Shown: positions 7,459 to 15,063, numbered from the stretch's first letter. The stretch is DNA of 16,130 nucleotides from JACTOJ01 sp032335695 (GCF_032335695.1 NZ_JACTOJ010000046.1:1-16130), one strand, 5' to 3'. Notes: generated by a model not told the origin, from the letters alone. Numbers and translations: made by a program.

Positions 7459-7541
7459 GGATATGTTTTAAGAGCATGTTGATATAGACTTATGATCATT
7501 AAGAAACTCTAAGGATAATATCAACATCTTAAAACAAAGCC
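7459..7541. repeat. Palindromic element, short copy (family A)
   Basis: The left end (7459-7484) matches 14812-14837 at 23 of 26 bases, and the right end (7514-7541) matches 15020-15047 at 26 of 28. The ends are inverted repeats of each other (TGTTTTAAGA...ATGTTGATA) with a 3-base bulge. The interior TAAGAAACTCTAAGG (7500-7514) is identical to 14879-14893, but everything that follows it in the long copy is missing, so this looks like an internal-deletion derivative. It lies between convergent genes and may also act as their terminator or mRNA 3' end. Confidence 0.85.
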
Positions 7542-7567
7542 AATAAAATAAAAGTATTCATAATAAA

Positions 7568-8098
7568 CTACACTCTTGATAGAAGCTTTTGAAATAAGGC
7601 ATAACCTTCATCCCATTCTCCAATATTAGAATCACTGTTTATATGACCTTTTCTGCCCACAGAAACTGTTTCCAGTCCCCACTTTTCACCCAAAGCCTTA
7701 CAGAACTCACCTGTGGAATATGGATCGTTCTCACTGTAAACAAGTATTCCTGGTATATTCAAATTAGTTTCCTGCATTCCTTTAAAGGACCCTAAAAATT
7801 CTTCAAAAGCCTCTTTGTTTAAGTCAGGGGGCGCCACTAAAAATATTGCTTTTGTATGCTTTCTGATTATTGGAAGAGTCTTAGCCACCAATATGCAGCC
7901 TAAACTGTGAGCCACCAATACATTATCTTCATCGCTTTCTTCTTCTAAAGCTTCTGTTAAATTTTTAGACCAATCTGAATACTGAGGATCAGCCCATTCT
8001 TCTTGATTTATTCTCTGAAAGCCATATTTTTTCTCCCAAATACTTTGCCAGTGATTACTATCGGAGTTATTAACGCCTGGTATTATCCTTATTTTCAT
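7568..8098 (-). CDS. RBBP9/YdeN-type serine hydrolase
   Basis: 176-aa small alpha/beta hydrolase of the Ser_hydrolase family (PF06821; RBBP9, YdeN). It opens with the family motif IIPGVNNSDSNHWQ. The triad is visible: Ser65 in the nucleophile elbow AHSLGC, Asp125 in ENDPY and His152 in GHIN. Substrates of this family are poorly known; esterase or amidase activity on small molecules is assumed. I chose ATG 8098, preceded by AAGGTGAG at good distance; a GTG three codons upstream overlaps that ribosome site. It follows the DUF2325 gene by 53 bases on the same strand and is probably transcribed with it. Confidence 0.9.
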   Translation of the reverse strand: MKIRIIPGVNNSDSNHWQSIWEKKYGFQRINQEEWADPQYSDWSKNLTEALEEESDEDNVLVAHSLGCILVAKTLPIIRKHTKAIFLVAPPDLNKEAFEEFLGSFKGMQETNLNIPGILVYSENDPYSTGEFCKALGEKWGLETVSVGRKGHINSDSNIGEWDEGYALFQKLLSRV

Positions 8099-8151
8099 AT
8101 CGCTCACCTTCTTATGTTTTTCTAATTTTTGTTTATGCTTTAAAACATAGT

Positions 8152-8448
8152 TTAATTCTTTAAACTTATAAATTCGTTAATATGATTTTCTATGTAGACC
8201 CAAGATCTCTTTGTAAATATAGTTTTTGCGTCCATCTTCTTGCTGGCTTTTTTCACATTATGCATAACGCTGTGATTTATATAATCCACCAAAATAATTA
8301 TTAAATCAATATTTATTCCCTTCATTTTTTCATTTATCTTCTGATAATCTTTTCTTCCTGTTATATGCTGAATATTTTCAAAGCCTTTTTGTTTAAGCTT
8401 GTTTTCTATAGTACCAAGATTATCGCCCCCTATTATTAACGCATTCAT
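8152..8448 (-). CDS. DUF2325 domain protein
   Basis: 98 aa, the usual size for stand-alone DUF2325 (PF10087) proteins. Recognisable parts are the N-terminal ALIIGGDNLGTIENKL, ITGRKDY in the middle and LIIILVDYINHSVMHNVKKASKK, a Rossmann-like half-domain pattern. The function is not known; the N-terminal GGD loop suggests binding of a nucleotide or other small ligand, which is inference. The ATG at 8448 has a strong GGGGGGA ribosome site, and a near-consensus promoter lies 50 bases upstream. It precedes the serine hydrolase. Confidence 0.82.
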   Translation of the reverse strand: MNALIIGGDNLGTIENKLKQKGFENIQHITGRKDYQKINEKMKGINIDLIIILVDYINHSVMHNVKKASKKMDAKTIFTKRSWVYIENHINEFISLKN

Positions 8449-8499
8449 TTATATCCCCCCAATCTAAAATATTTCCTACTATTTCGATATGTTTTATAA

Positions 8500-8528
8500 A
8501 TTATAGTATAATATTTCCCTTGAGTCAA
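8500..8528 (-). promoter_or_regulatory. Strong promoter for the DUF2325-hydrolase unit
   Basis: On the minus strand TTGACT (8528-8523), a 17-base spacer and TATAAT (8505-8500): five of six and six of six matches to the housekeeping sigma consensus. Its start would be near 8493, giving a leader of about 45 bases. Confidence 0.8.
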
Positions 8529-8585
8529 TATATATAATCTAAATTTTCAAATTATTAATATAAGGAGCATTTTCAGAAGTTATTC

Positions 8586-9746
8586 TTAACAATTCATTTT
8601 ATTTGACGCTTTATTTTCATATTTGTTTAAACTTCTATTCATAGCTATAGCAGAAGAAGTTGCACTTACTCTGCCTAGAATTTCTACAGGAACCTCACTC
8701 TGTTTTATTGCTGATATGCATATATTAGCCATATTTACAAATACCAACATGACCAATCCATTAAGACACAAAAATATAAATGGAGCTATGTTTTTGCTTC
8801 CAAATAGATTCAAAAATACTCTAGAAGAATTTAATGCCATAAGAAGTGTAATAAAGCTACATCCTAACAGCGTAATAAGAAAAAGCTTATTCATTTTCAA
8901 TTTCTTGGAAAGTATTCCTATAAGTACAGGAGAAATAAAACCTCCAGCTACCATTATAGTATTTAATAATCCGTACTGAGCATTACTGATTTTAATAACT
9001 TGTTTAGCTATATATGGAAGTCCTACATTTATCGCTGGATTGAAAAACAGATTTATTATAAATATTGTAACAAGTAAATTTCTAAGCACCGCTGTGTCTT
9101 TAATGCATTTTATTCCCTCTGCAAAATCATATTTAAATTTACCAAAGCTAAAGCTTTCTTTTTCTTTTGTTATAGCCGGAATTTTTAAAAACAATTCAAA
9201 TACAGCTGATGACCAAAAGCTTATTACATTAATGAGAATTATTAATGTAATACTTGCTCTCCCCATGAGGGCTCCTGCTAAAAGAGGTGAAATTACTTCT
9301 CCTATAGAAAGCAAAAGAGAATTTATAGAATTTGCTTCTAACAGTTCCTCCTTCTTAACTATTAGCGGAAGAGCTGAAGACATTGCTGGATTAAATAAGC
9401 AGGATATTACTGAAAACATAATAACAGCAATATAGATTTCATACATTTTTATGCTTCCGCTTCGAGATGCAATCCATAAGCCTAATGCCACTATACCCGA
9501 AATAGTATCTAATATAACTACTATTTTTTTCTTGTCAAACCAATCTGCGAAAACTCCCATTAGTGGGCCTAATATTATTTTAGGAATAATTGTAACAGCA
9601 AGAACGGATGCAAATTTGGTACTTGATCCAGTTATATTAAGCACATAAAGTGCCAAAGCAAAATCCTGCATCTCAGTTCCTATTAATGATATAAACTGTG
9701 CTGAATTTAATAAAAGAAATTGTTTATTTTTTGCTAAGCTTCTCAT
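8586..9746 (-). CDS. MFS exporter, C-terminally truncated paralogue
   Basis: 386-aa major facilitator of the MFS_3/MefA/EntS-like drug-exporter group, closely related in sequence to the two genes upstream. Shared features are the N-terminal QFISLIGTEMQDFALALYVL, the loop motif GPLMGVFADWFDKKK (60-74) and the PLIVKKEELLEANSINSL region. Its neighbours run about 65 residues beyond the conserved GR(V/A) motif, through the last two membrane spans. Here only 29 residues follow, and after SSAIAM they turn into a lysine/asparagine-rich tail (NKYENKASNKMNC). I see no missing segment in the other frames, so the end looks deleted or replaced rather than frameshifted. The protein may be non-functional. 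ATG 9746 has AAAGAGG six bases upstream; a longer start at 9785 does not. It sits 125 bases after the preceding MFS gene. Confidence 0.8.
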   Translation of the reverse strand: MRSLAKNKQFLLLNSAQFISLIGTEMQDFALALYVLNITGSSTKFASVLAVTIIPKIILGPLMGVFADWFDKKKIVVILDTISGIVALGLWIASRSGSIKMYEIYIAVIMFSVISCLFNPAMSSALPLIVKKEELLEANSINSLLLSIGEVISPLLAGALMGRASITLIILINVISFWSSAVFELFLKIPAITKEKESFSFGKFKYDFAEGIKCIKDTAVLRNLLVTIFIINLFFNPAINVGLPYIAKQVIKISNAQYGLLNTIMVAGGFISPVLIGILSKKLKMNKLFLITLLGCSFITLLMALNSSRVFLNLFGSKNIAPFIFLCLNGLVMLVFVNMANICISAIKQSEVPVEILGRVSATSSAIAMNRSLNKYENKASNKMNC

Positions 9747-9871
9747 CTTATATACCTCTTTCTTAAAAAGCCATTTTATAGCCATGTCGGTTACATTAAA
9801 ATTAGCAGTGAATTTTTCCAGCCGCCAAAGCCTTTACCAACACTTTTTTAGATCATAACCTCTACTTAAAC

Positions 9872-11140
9872 CTAAGCTTCACTGCTTACTTCATAAGCTT
9901 CATTAGTCTCGTTAGATTTTTTATAAAATGCCGCTACTAGAAAAAACACAACAGCATCTATTATGACTATAAAATAGCTTGGAATACTGTCGAACAAAGC
10001 TCCAAATACCATTTGCCCCAAAGGAGTTGCAGCACCTGATATGGTAGCCATTACTGCCATAGCTCTTCCCATATATTCTTTAGGAATGTTCTGCTGAAAC
10101 ACAGTTGATATGAGTATATTGGCAACTGCCACAAAAACTGCCACCATAAAATTAGCAGCTATGTAACTTCCGTAAGGGAAAATATTTGTTTTGAAGCTTC
10201 CTAGATAAAAAGGCATTATAGTTATTGAAGATATGCCAATAAAAATGCCAAGAACTATAAAAATATAAACCAGCAATCTTTCGGTGGCTATCTTTTCAAC
10301 CATTTTACCTGAAAATGCAGCCCCTATAAGCATTCCAACCATGAGCACGCTATCAAATATACCATACTGCATATCAGTGACCTTTATGACTTTTTTGCAA
10401 ATGAAGGTTACTCCCACAGAAAACATAGGATTAAATGCAAAGTTTATTATAAGACAGCTGATAAGAATCTTTACTAGTTGTTTTTTACTGAGCATAAATT
10501 TTATTCCGCCAGTAAAATCTGACTTAAACTGGCTGATTATAGATTGATTATCATGGACAGGTTTTACATATGGAATATTTACAAACGCCTCTAAAAGAGC
10601 ACAGGCAAAAAAGCTTATTGCATTCACTAGCAAAGTCATATTTATTCCCCAAATTCCATACACTACCCCAGATATCATTGGTGCCACGATACTTCCTGTA
10701 TTACTAACCAACGAATTTACGGAATTAGCTTCCACCAAGTCCTCTTTTTTCACTATGAGAGGTATTACAGATGAACCAGTAGGATTATACAAGGCTGATA
10801 TTAAAGATAAAAGTATTACGCTGACATATATGTATGCAATCTTCATTCCACCAACTAAAGATAGTAACAGCATAATAGTAACTATAATTCCGCTTATAAA
10901 ATCTAATAAAACTAATATTTTCTTCTTATCAAACCAATCTGCCAAAACGCCTAAGGCTGGTCCCAATATAATTCTTGGAACAGCAGAAATTGCCAAAAGT
11001 GATGCAAAGGCAGTTCCAGAGCCTGTAACCTTTAATATATAAAGGGAAAAAGCAAAGCTCTGCATGTAAGTTCCTATAAGAGAAATAAATTGTCCAATTA
11101 TAATAAAGGAAAGATTTCTGTTTTTTAATAATACTTTCAT
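9872..11140 (-). CDS. MFS exporter (MefA/EntS-like), middle of three
   Basis: 422 aa with about 12 hydrophobic spans, full length for the family. Proton-driven exporters of this group include macrolide-type pumps (MefA) and the enterobactin exporter EntS; the substrate is not predictable here. Conserved parts include QFISLIGTYMQSFAFSLY, the cytoplasmic loop GPALGVLADWFDKKK (60-74), NPTGSSVIPLIVKKEDLVEANSVNSL, and near the end MGRAMAVMATISGAATPLGQMVFGALFD, followed by the last span and a polar acidic tail. The ATG at 11140 has GTGGGG as ribosome site. It begins 36 bases after the upstream MFS stop, so the two are very likely co-transcribed. Confidence 0.9.
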   Translation of the reverse strand: MKVLLKNRNLSFIIIGQFISLIGTYMQSFAFSLYILKVTGSGTAFASLLAISAVPRIILGPALGVLADWFDKKKILVLLDFISGIIVTIMLLLSLVGGMKIAYIYVSVILLSLISALYNPTGSSVIPLIVKKEDLVEANSVNSLVSNTGSIVAPMISGVVYGIWGINMTLLVNAISFFACALLEAFVNIPYVKPVHDNQSIISQFKSDFTGGIKFMLSKKQLVKILISCLIINFAFNPMFSVGVTFICKKVIKVTDMQYGIFDSVLMVGMLIGAAFSGKMVEKIATERLLVYIFIVLGIFIGISSITIMPFYLGSFKTNIFPYGSYIAANFMVAVFVAVANILISTVFQQNIPKEYMGRAMAVMATISGAATPLGQMVFGALFDSIPSYFIVIIDAVVFFLVAAFYKKSNETNEAYEVSSEA

Positions 11141-11176
11141 TTTTATACCCCACTTATATAAATTTAGTAGTACATA

Positions 11177-12463
11177 TTAAGCCTGACTCACTGCACTTTT
11201 TTCTTCTATTTTTTCTGTGTCAGCTTTGTCCAAATCTCTCATAGCAGCCAATGTGAAGAAGAGAAGTATTAAAGATGGAAGCAGCACACATATGGACGCA
11301 GCCACATGATCATACATTATTCCAAAAACCATTTGTCCTAAAGGTATAGCTCCCATGCTTATAGAACTTAATACTGTACCTACTCTGCCCATCATATGTA
11401 AGGGAACCTGTTTTTGAAAAAATGCTCCCATGGCAATATTAGCCACGTTAACAACAAGTCCTACTAAAAACACAAGTGACACTAAAGCTATATAAGGTAC
11501 TGTATTAGCTGAAAATAGATGCAAAAACGGAGAAAACGGAACTACTGCCATACACAGCATTAATGTAGATACTATCAATATGTCGTAATAAAGCATTTTC
11601 CCAATTGTTACTTTTTTCCCTATAATGCTGGATAGGAATGGAGCTACTAGCATAGATGAAACAAATACAGATTCCACCATACCATATTGGAAATCTGAAA
11701 CCTTTAGTATATTCTTATTTATGTAGGTAATGCCCACGGAAAACAAAGGTGATGCCAAAAAATTAATTAGCAGACAGAAAATTATTATTCTAAATATTAC
11801 TTTTTTATTTTTTACAAAAAGTATTCCCTCACCAAAATCATTGAAGAATTTCTTAAAGGTTATTTTATCAGGTGCCTTATTAGTTTTAGGTATATTAATG
11901 AACATTTCGCAGATAGCTGAAACTATAAAACTTATTGAATTTATTACAAAAATAATGAAAATGCCAAAAATGCCAAATAAAATTCCGCCTAGAGCTGGGG
12001 CAATCAAATTACCCATATTCATAATAAGCGTGTTAACAGCATTAGCATCTAAAAGCTCTTCTTTGTCTACAATAGTAGGTATTATAGTCGATGCTGCTGG
12101 CTGATAAACAACTGAGCACAGAGTTATTGAAATTACTAGGGCGTATATAAAACCTAAGCCTACTTTGCCGTTAACCGCAAATATGATTGCATATAGAGCA
12201 ACTAATATTCCTTGAATTATGTCCATATATACTATTATCTTTTTTCTGTTAAGCCAATCTGCAAAAACTCCTGAAATTGGTCCTAACACAAGCTGAGGAA
12301 TTAAAGCTACAGCCAAAACTGATGCAAAAATCGACGCCAATCCTGTGATTTTCAAAACATACAAGGACAGTGCAAAGTCCTGTAGCTGAGTTCCAATTAA
12401 AGATGCTGTCTTTGCCAGCATGAGAAGTGAAAAATCTTTTTTTCGAAATAAATTAAGTTTCAT
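11177..12463 (-). CDS. MFS exporter (MefA/EntS-like), first of three
   Basis: 428-aa, 12-span major facilitator and the promoter-proximal member of the tandem trio. It shares the trio's N-terminus (ASLIGTQLQDFALSLYVLKITG), the loop GPISGVFADWLNRKK (61-75), the PTIVDKEELLDANAVNTL region and the late MGRVGTVLSSISMGAIPLGQMVFG, and it ends in a polar, charged tail. ATG 12463 follows AGGGGG closely. Upstream, a 12-bp palindrome (12479-12490) and an AT-rich palindrome (12562-12580) lie where a regulator could act. Three related pumps in a row point to local duplication and divergence; they may export different compounds, or act as one set if some work as heteromers, which would be unusual for this family. 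Confidence 0.9.
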   Translation of the reverse strand: MKLNLFRKKDFSLLMLAKTASLIGTQLQDFALSLYVLKITGLASIFASVLAVALIPQLVLGPISGVFADWLNRKKIIVYMDIIQGILVALYAIIFAVNGKVGLGFIYALVISITLCSVVYQPAASTIIPTIVDKEELLDANAVNTLIMNMGNLIAPALGGILFGIFGIFIIFVINSISFIVSAICEMFINIPKTNKAPDKITFKKFFNDFGEGILFVKNKKVIFRIIIFCLLINFLASPLFSVGITYINKNILKVSDFQYGMVESVFVSSMLVAPFLSSIIGKKVTIGKMLYYDILIVSTLMLCMAVVPFSPFLHLFSANTVPYIALVSLVFLVGLVVNVANIAMGAFFQKQVPLHMMGRVGTVLSSISMGAIPLGQMVFGIMYDHVAASICVLLPSLILLFFTLAAMRDLDKADTEKIEEKSAVSQA

Positions 12464-12478
12464 ATTTCCCCCTATTTA

Positions 12479-12490
12479 TACAATATTGTA
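12479..12490. promoter_or_regulatory. Possible operator near the first MFS start
   Basis: TACAATATTGTA is a perfect 12-bp palindrome 16 bases upstream of the first MFS ATG, overlapping the mRNA leader. A repressor bound here could block transcription or elongation. Short palindromes are expected by chance in DNA this AT-rich. Confidence 0.3.
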
Positions 12491-12558
12491 AAAATTACGT
12501 CCATAAATTTATAGTTTACTATTATGTAATTATATTGTAAATACATTTGTAATACCTA

Positions 12559-12580
12559 TACTAATTATTATCAATAATTA
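12559..12580. promoter_or_regulatory. Possible Fur-like box upstream of the MFS array
   Basis: TAATTATTATCAATAATTA (12562-12580) is a perfect 8-3-8 palindrome. The overlapping TACTAATTATTATCA (12559-12573) agrees with the 7-1-7 Fur model TGATAATnATTATCA at 12 of 14 defined positions. It lies about 100 bases upstream of the first MFS gene. No Fur gene or other iron gene is in the window, and the local AT content makes chance agreement likely. Confidence 0.3.
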
Positions 12581-12670
12581 ATTTTTAGATATTAATTTTT
12601 TGTTTTTTAGCAAAATATAATAGAAATTTTGCACTTTCACTTTTGGTAGTATAATCAGAACTTATTTTGA

Positions 12671-12838
12671 AAAAAAGATTATAAAAACAGCTTAAACGAT
12701 TTAAAAAACAAATTACTTGAATTTATTTCTTTAGATCTAATACCTAAGAACAGCATATTAGTCTTAAAGCTGATTCAATATTACAATTATGTAGGTGACA
12801 GCGAGAACATTCAAAACATACTAAATTTTGTTCTTTAA
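12671..12838 (+). pseudogene. Possible decayed ORF without a start codon
   Basis: One plus-strand frame is open for 55 codons after a TGA (12668-12670) and ends at TAA 12836-12838. Its translation looks like an amphipathic helical protein (LKNKLLEFISLDLIP...YYNYVGDSENIQNILNFVL). There is no in-frame ATG, GTG or TTG and no ribosome site. Removing one A from the A-run at 12670-12676 would join it to the TTG at 12667, giving a 56-residue product. A TATAAT at 12650-12655, with TTGCAC 15 bases before it, could drive it. I do not recognise the family. Confidence 0.25.
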
Positions 12839-12852
12839 TTATAATGCAGCTG

Positions 12853-12894
12853 TTTAAATAAGTGTAAGGATTAACACTTATTTAAAACATAGCC
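12853..12894. repeat. Palindromic element (family B), copy 1
   Basis: TTTAAATAAGTGT (12853-12865) pairs perfectly with 12874-12886 across an 8-nt loop. The right arm continues into AACATAGCC, the same end sequence as the larger elements (CATAGCC at 15041-15047). It lies just before the wHTH terminator. Confidence 0.85.
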
Positions 12895-12902
12895 AATCAT
12901 AA

Positions 12903-12946
12903 AAAAGCCTTAATTCTTATTGTATAACACAAGAATTAAGGCTTTT
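12903..12946 (-). terminator. Intrinsic terminator of the M16-wHTH unit
   Basis: AAAAGCCTTAATTCTT (12903-12918) pairs perfectly over 16 bp with 12931-12946, with a 12-nt loop. On the minus strand the stem ends in a run of Ts, and it lies 14 bases past the winged-helix stop. It also has a T-run on the plus strand, so it may work both ways. Confidence 0.92.
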
Positions 12947-12959
12947 TATATAGCTTTCA

Positions 12960-13361
12960 TTAATATTTCTGAGAACTGTTAATATTTTCGGTTAACGCAT
13001 TGGTTATGGCAACAAAATGCTCAGCTATGATACTCATATTCTTATTGCTTTCATCTTCAAGCTTTGTAATGTGCTTAACCAGTTCCATATTAGTATCTGC
13101 TAAAGAATATGTCTTCTCTATTTTTCCTGCTGAAATAGCTGTATGAGCAATTTTAATCAGTTTTGCCTCCAGCAATCTGTTTATGTAAAAATCAATTGAA
13201 AATGTGGGCAAATTCAGTTCTTTAGCCAGTTCTTTCGTGGTCTTGTTGCCAGTGATCAAAATAAAAAAAATATCTAGGGCTTTTCCAACAATGTCCTGCT
13301 GCTTGATATGCTTATTTTCATTTATTAATGATGTCTCATAAATGCATTGTATCTCTGTCAT
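12960..13361 (-). CDS. Small winged-helix DNA-binding protein
   Basis: 133 aa. Residues about 25-85 read as a winged helix: a first helix (IVGKALDIFFILI), a helix-turn-helix (TTKELAKELNLPTFSIDFYINRLLEAKLI) and a short wing with a Y-S-L strand (AGKIEKTYSLA), as in ArsR-like or HTH_20-type regulators. The C-terminal 45 residues form a probable helix for dimerisation. There are no evident metal-binding cysteines. ATG 13361 has AAAGGAAGGG just upstream, and the gene follows the M16-like gene by 13 bases, so the two are one unit. It probably represses its own operon; the palindrome at 14735-14748 is the natural candidate site. The exact family is unclear. Confidence 0.78.
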   Translation of the reverse strand: MTEIQCIYETSLINENKHIKQQDIVGKALDIFFILITGNKTTKELAKELNLPTFSIDFYINRLLEAKLIKIAHTAISAGKIEKTYSLADTNMELVKHITKLEDESNKNMSIIAEHFVAITNALTENINSSQKY

Positions 13362-13374
13362 ATTATCCCTTCCT

Positions 13375-14649
13375 TTAAATCCTTAGTACAGCTATTGCCT
13401 TTTCCATATTGAAATTTCCCACAGCAGCAAACCCCATATTTTCTTCTACAAAGGTACTGTTAAAAGTATTATGTAAGCTCTCTTTTTCAATTCTTCTTAT
13501 AGCAGCTGCTTCCTGTTCAGGAGAAAATATTTTTTCATAAGAAAAAGATTTTCCTAAAAGTTTCAAGTGGTTTATAATATCGTTCATTTCAATTAATCTT
13601 CTCGTTTCCAAGCTTTTTTTAGCTCTATTAATCTCTCTATCAGTAAAACCACTATTTCGGATTTTTTGTAGTTCCTCAGTCATAATATTTATAACATCAT
13701 TTACATTCTTATTATCGCATACTATTTTAAAGCCTAATGTACCATTATTTTGAAAAAAATCCGTAAAGGACTCTATACTATATGCAACCCCTCTTTTAAT
13801 TCTCATTTCTCTAACCAATCTTGCCTGTAAACTAACCTCCCCAAGTATATCTGCTATTATTTCTAAGTTTATTCTTTCTTCGTCATTATAAGCAGGTGTC
13901 CTAAAACCCACGGATATAGAAGCTATATCCCCGCAATTTTCATTAAAATATATACTTGTATGGTCATTTACCAGATTCAAAGTTCTTTTACTAGCTTTAT
14001 CTCTCCAGCTCCCAAAATATCTATTAACAAATTCCAATGCCAAAATGTAATCAATATTCCCTATTATTACCAAAGTTGAATTAGATGGAGTATAGGAAGC
14101 GCTTATTATGTCTAATAATTGCCTCTTAGTAGCTCTCTTTATATTTTCTATTTCTCCATAAACAATTCTTCCTATGCCTACATTACCCCACAATGCTTGG
14201 CTAGTTCTATCCTTCATTTGTTCAAAGGAGGAATAAAATTTTATCGTTTCCTTTAACACAGTCTTTTTCTCTCTCTCAATAAATTCATCACTAAAATCAA
14301 AATTATCCTCCGTAACCATGCTGCCTAATGTTTCTATACAATTTTCTATCATATCTGGCAGCCCAGTCATATAGAAGGAGGAATATTCCTTAGTTATTTG
14401 GGAATCTAAAACCACTCCGCCAGCTAGTGCAAAATTAACAAGCTTTTGAAATCTTTCATTTTCACAATTATCCTTATGAAAAACCAAATGCTTAATAAGG
14501 TGTGATAATCCGTTTGTAAGATCATCTTCATCTTTGCAGCCCTGCTTTACCCATAGACCGCATGCAATATTTCTCGAGGTTGGAATTCTGTGCATTATAA
14601 CCTTAAGTCCATTCTCTAAATAAACACTAAATAAATCATACAAAATCAT
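13375..14649 (-). CDS. M16-family peptidase-like protein with altered zinc motif
   Basis: 424 aa, with two tandem M16 half-domains (about 5-200 and 205-420). The overall fold is clear: ENGLKVIMHRIP at the start, the later ligand region EREKKTVLKET with Glu134 in the expected place, and the second-domain hallmark REMRIKRGVAYSIES. The inverted zinc motif, normally HxxEH, reads H50-L-I-K53-H54: the catalytic glutamate is lysine (codon AAG, one base from GAG). Both metal histidines remain. It is therefore probably proteolytically inactive, or a partner subunit as in two-subunit M16 enzymes, though no active partner is nearby. I chose ATG 14649, which has AAAGG upstream; ATG 14694 adds 15 residues without a ribosome site. 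It leads an operon with the winged-helix gene. M16 proteins also occur in peptide-maturation clusters (AlbE/AlbF), but no precursor peptide is visible here. Confidence 0.88.
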   Translation of the reverse strand: MILYDLFSVYLENGLKVIMHRIPTSRNIACGLWVKQGCKDEDDLTNGLSHLIKHLVFHKDNCENERFQKLVNFALAGGVVLDSQITKEYSSFYMTGLPDMIENCIETLGSMVTEDNFDFSDEFIEREKKTVLKETIKFYSSFEQMKDRTSQALWGNVGIGRIVYGEIENIKRATKRQLLDIISASYTPSNSTLVIIGNIDYILALEFVNRYFGSWRDKASKRTLNLVNDHTSIYFNENCGDIASISVGFRTPAYNDEERINLEIIADILGEVSLQARLVREMRIKRGVAYSIESFTDFFQNNGTLGFKIVCDNKNVNDVINIMTEELQKIRNSGFTDREINRAKKSLETRRLIEMNDIINHLKLLGKSFSYEKIFSPEQEAAAIRRIEKESLHNTFNSTFVEENMGFAAVGNFNMEKAIAVLRI

Positions 14650-14719
14650 CACCTGCCTTTGACACCAATATATACCCTTTGAGAAAACCTGCATAAATGT
14701 AAATTTATTATTTTACTTA

Positions 14720-14748
14720 AATATACCATTTTATTTTACTGTAGTAAA
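14720..14748 (-). promoter_or_regulatory. Promoter with overlapping palindrome, M16-wHTH unit
   Basis: On the minus strand TTTACT (14748-14743), 17 bases, and TATATT (14725-14720) form a moderate promoter about 70 bases before the M16 ATG. The -35 box is half of the perfect palindrome TTTACT-GT-AGTAAA (14735-14748). A protein bound there would block RNA polymerase, which fits autorepression by the operon's winged-helix product. Confidence 0.5.
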
Positions 14749-14811
14749 GTGTTTTTCTTACTTTTTGTACTATTTTGTCTGTATAGTAATTATATATAAG
14801 CTTATATTTTA

Positions 14812-15047
14812 GGCTATGTTTTAAAAGGATGTTGATAAAGGCGTTTTTCGTCTAGCATGGTTTCTTTCAGAACCCATGTAAGAAACTCTAAGGGCCGCTT
14901 TGTTATAATTGGCTACCAATTTTATTGCGCCATCCATGGCGCTAAAATTGCTTTGCCCGTCCTGGGCAAAATTACGCCAATTATAAGTCTCAATCCCTAA
15001 GAGTTTCTAGAACTTAAACGATAATATCAACATTTTAAAACATAGCC
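14812..15047. repeat. 236-bp structured palindromic element (family A, long copy)
   Basis: The ends are inverted repeats (GGCTATGTTTTAAAA at 14812-14826 against 15033-15047, continuing imperfectly to about 14855/15008). Inside are nested perfect stems: 14881-14894 with 14995-15008 (14 bp), 14903-14913 with 14976-14986 (11 bp), and two hairpins, 14918-14950 (CAATTTTA and GCGCCA arms) and 14952-14970 (TTTGCCC/GGGCAAA). The whole can fold as one branched structure on either strand. There is no ORF inside and no clear target-site duplication. It resembles a MITE or a structured RNA. An 83-bp relative lies at 7459-7541. Confidence 0.85.
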
Positions 15048-15063
15048 TCCCGAACTGAAGGAA

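Noticed and set aside
8130..8153. GCTTTAAAACATAG, resembling the right end of the repeat families
   Set aside because: Only about 12 bases agree, there is no opposite arm, and it overlaps the end of the DUF2325 gene; chance is likely in this AT-rich DNA.
8623..9648. Three plus-strand frames across the third MFS gene (8623-8979, 9040-9435, 9451-9648)
   Set aside because: They are antisense shadows of the MFS coding sequence; the same pattern recurs over the other two MFS genes (10284-10547, 10755-11042, 11730-12104).
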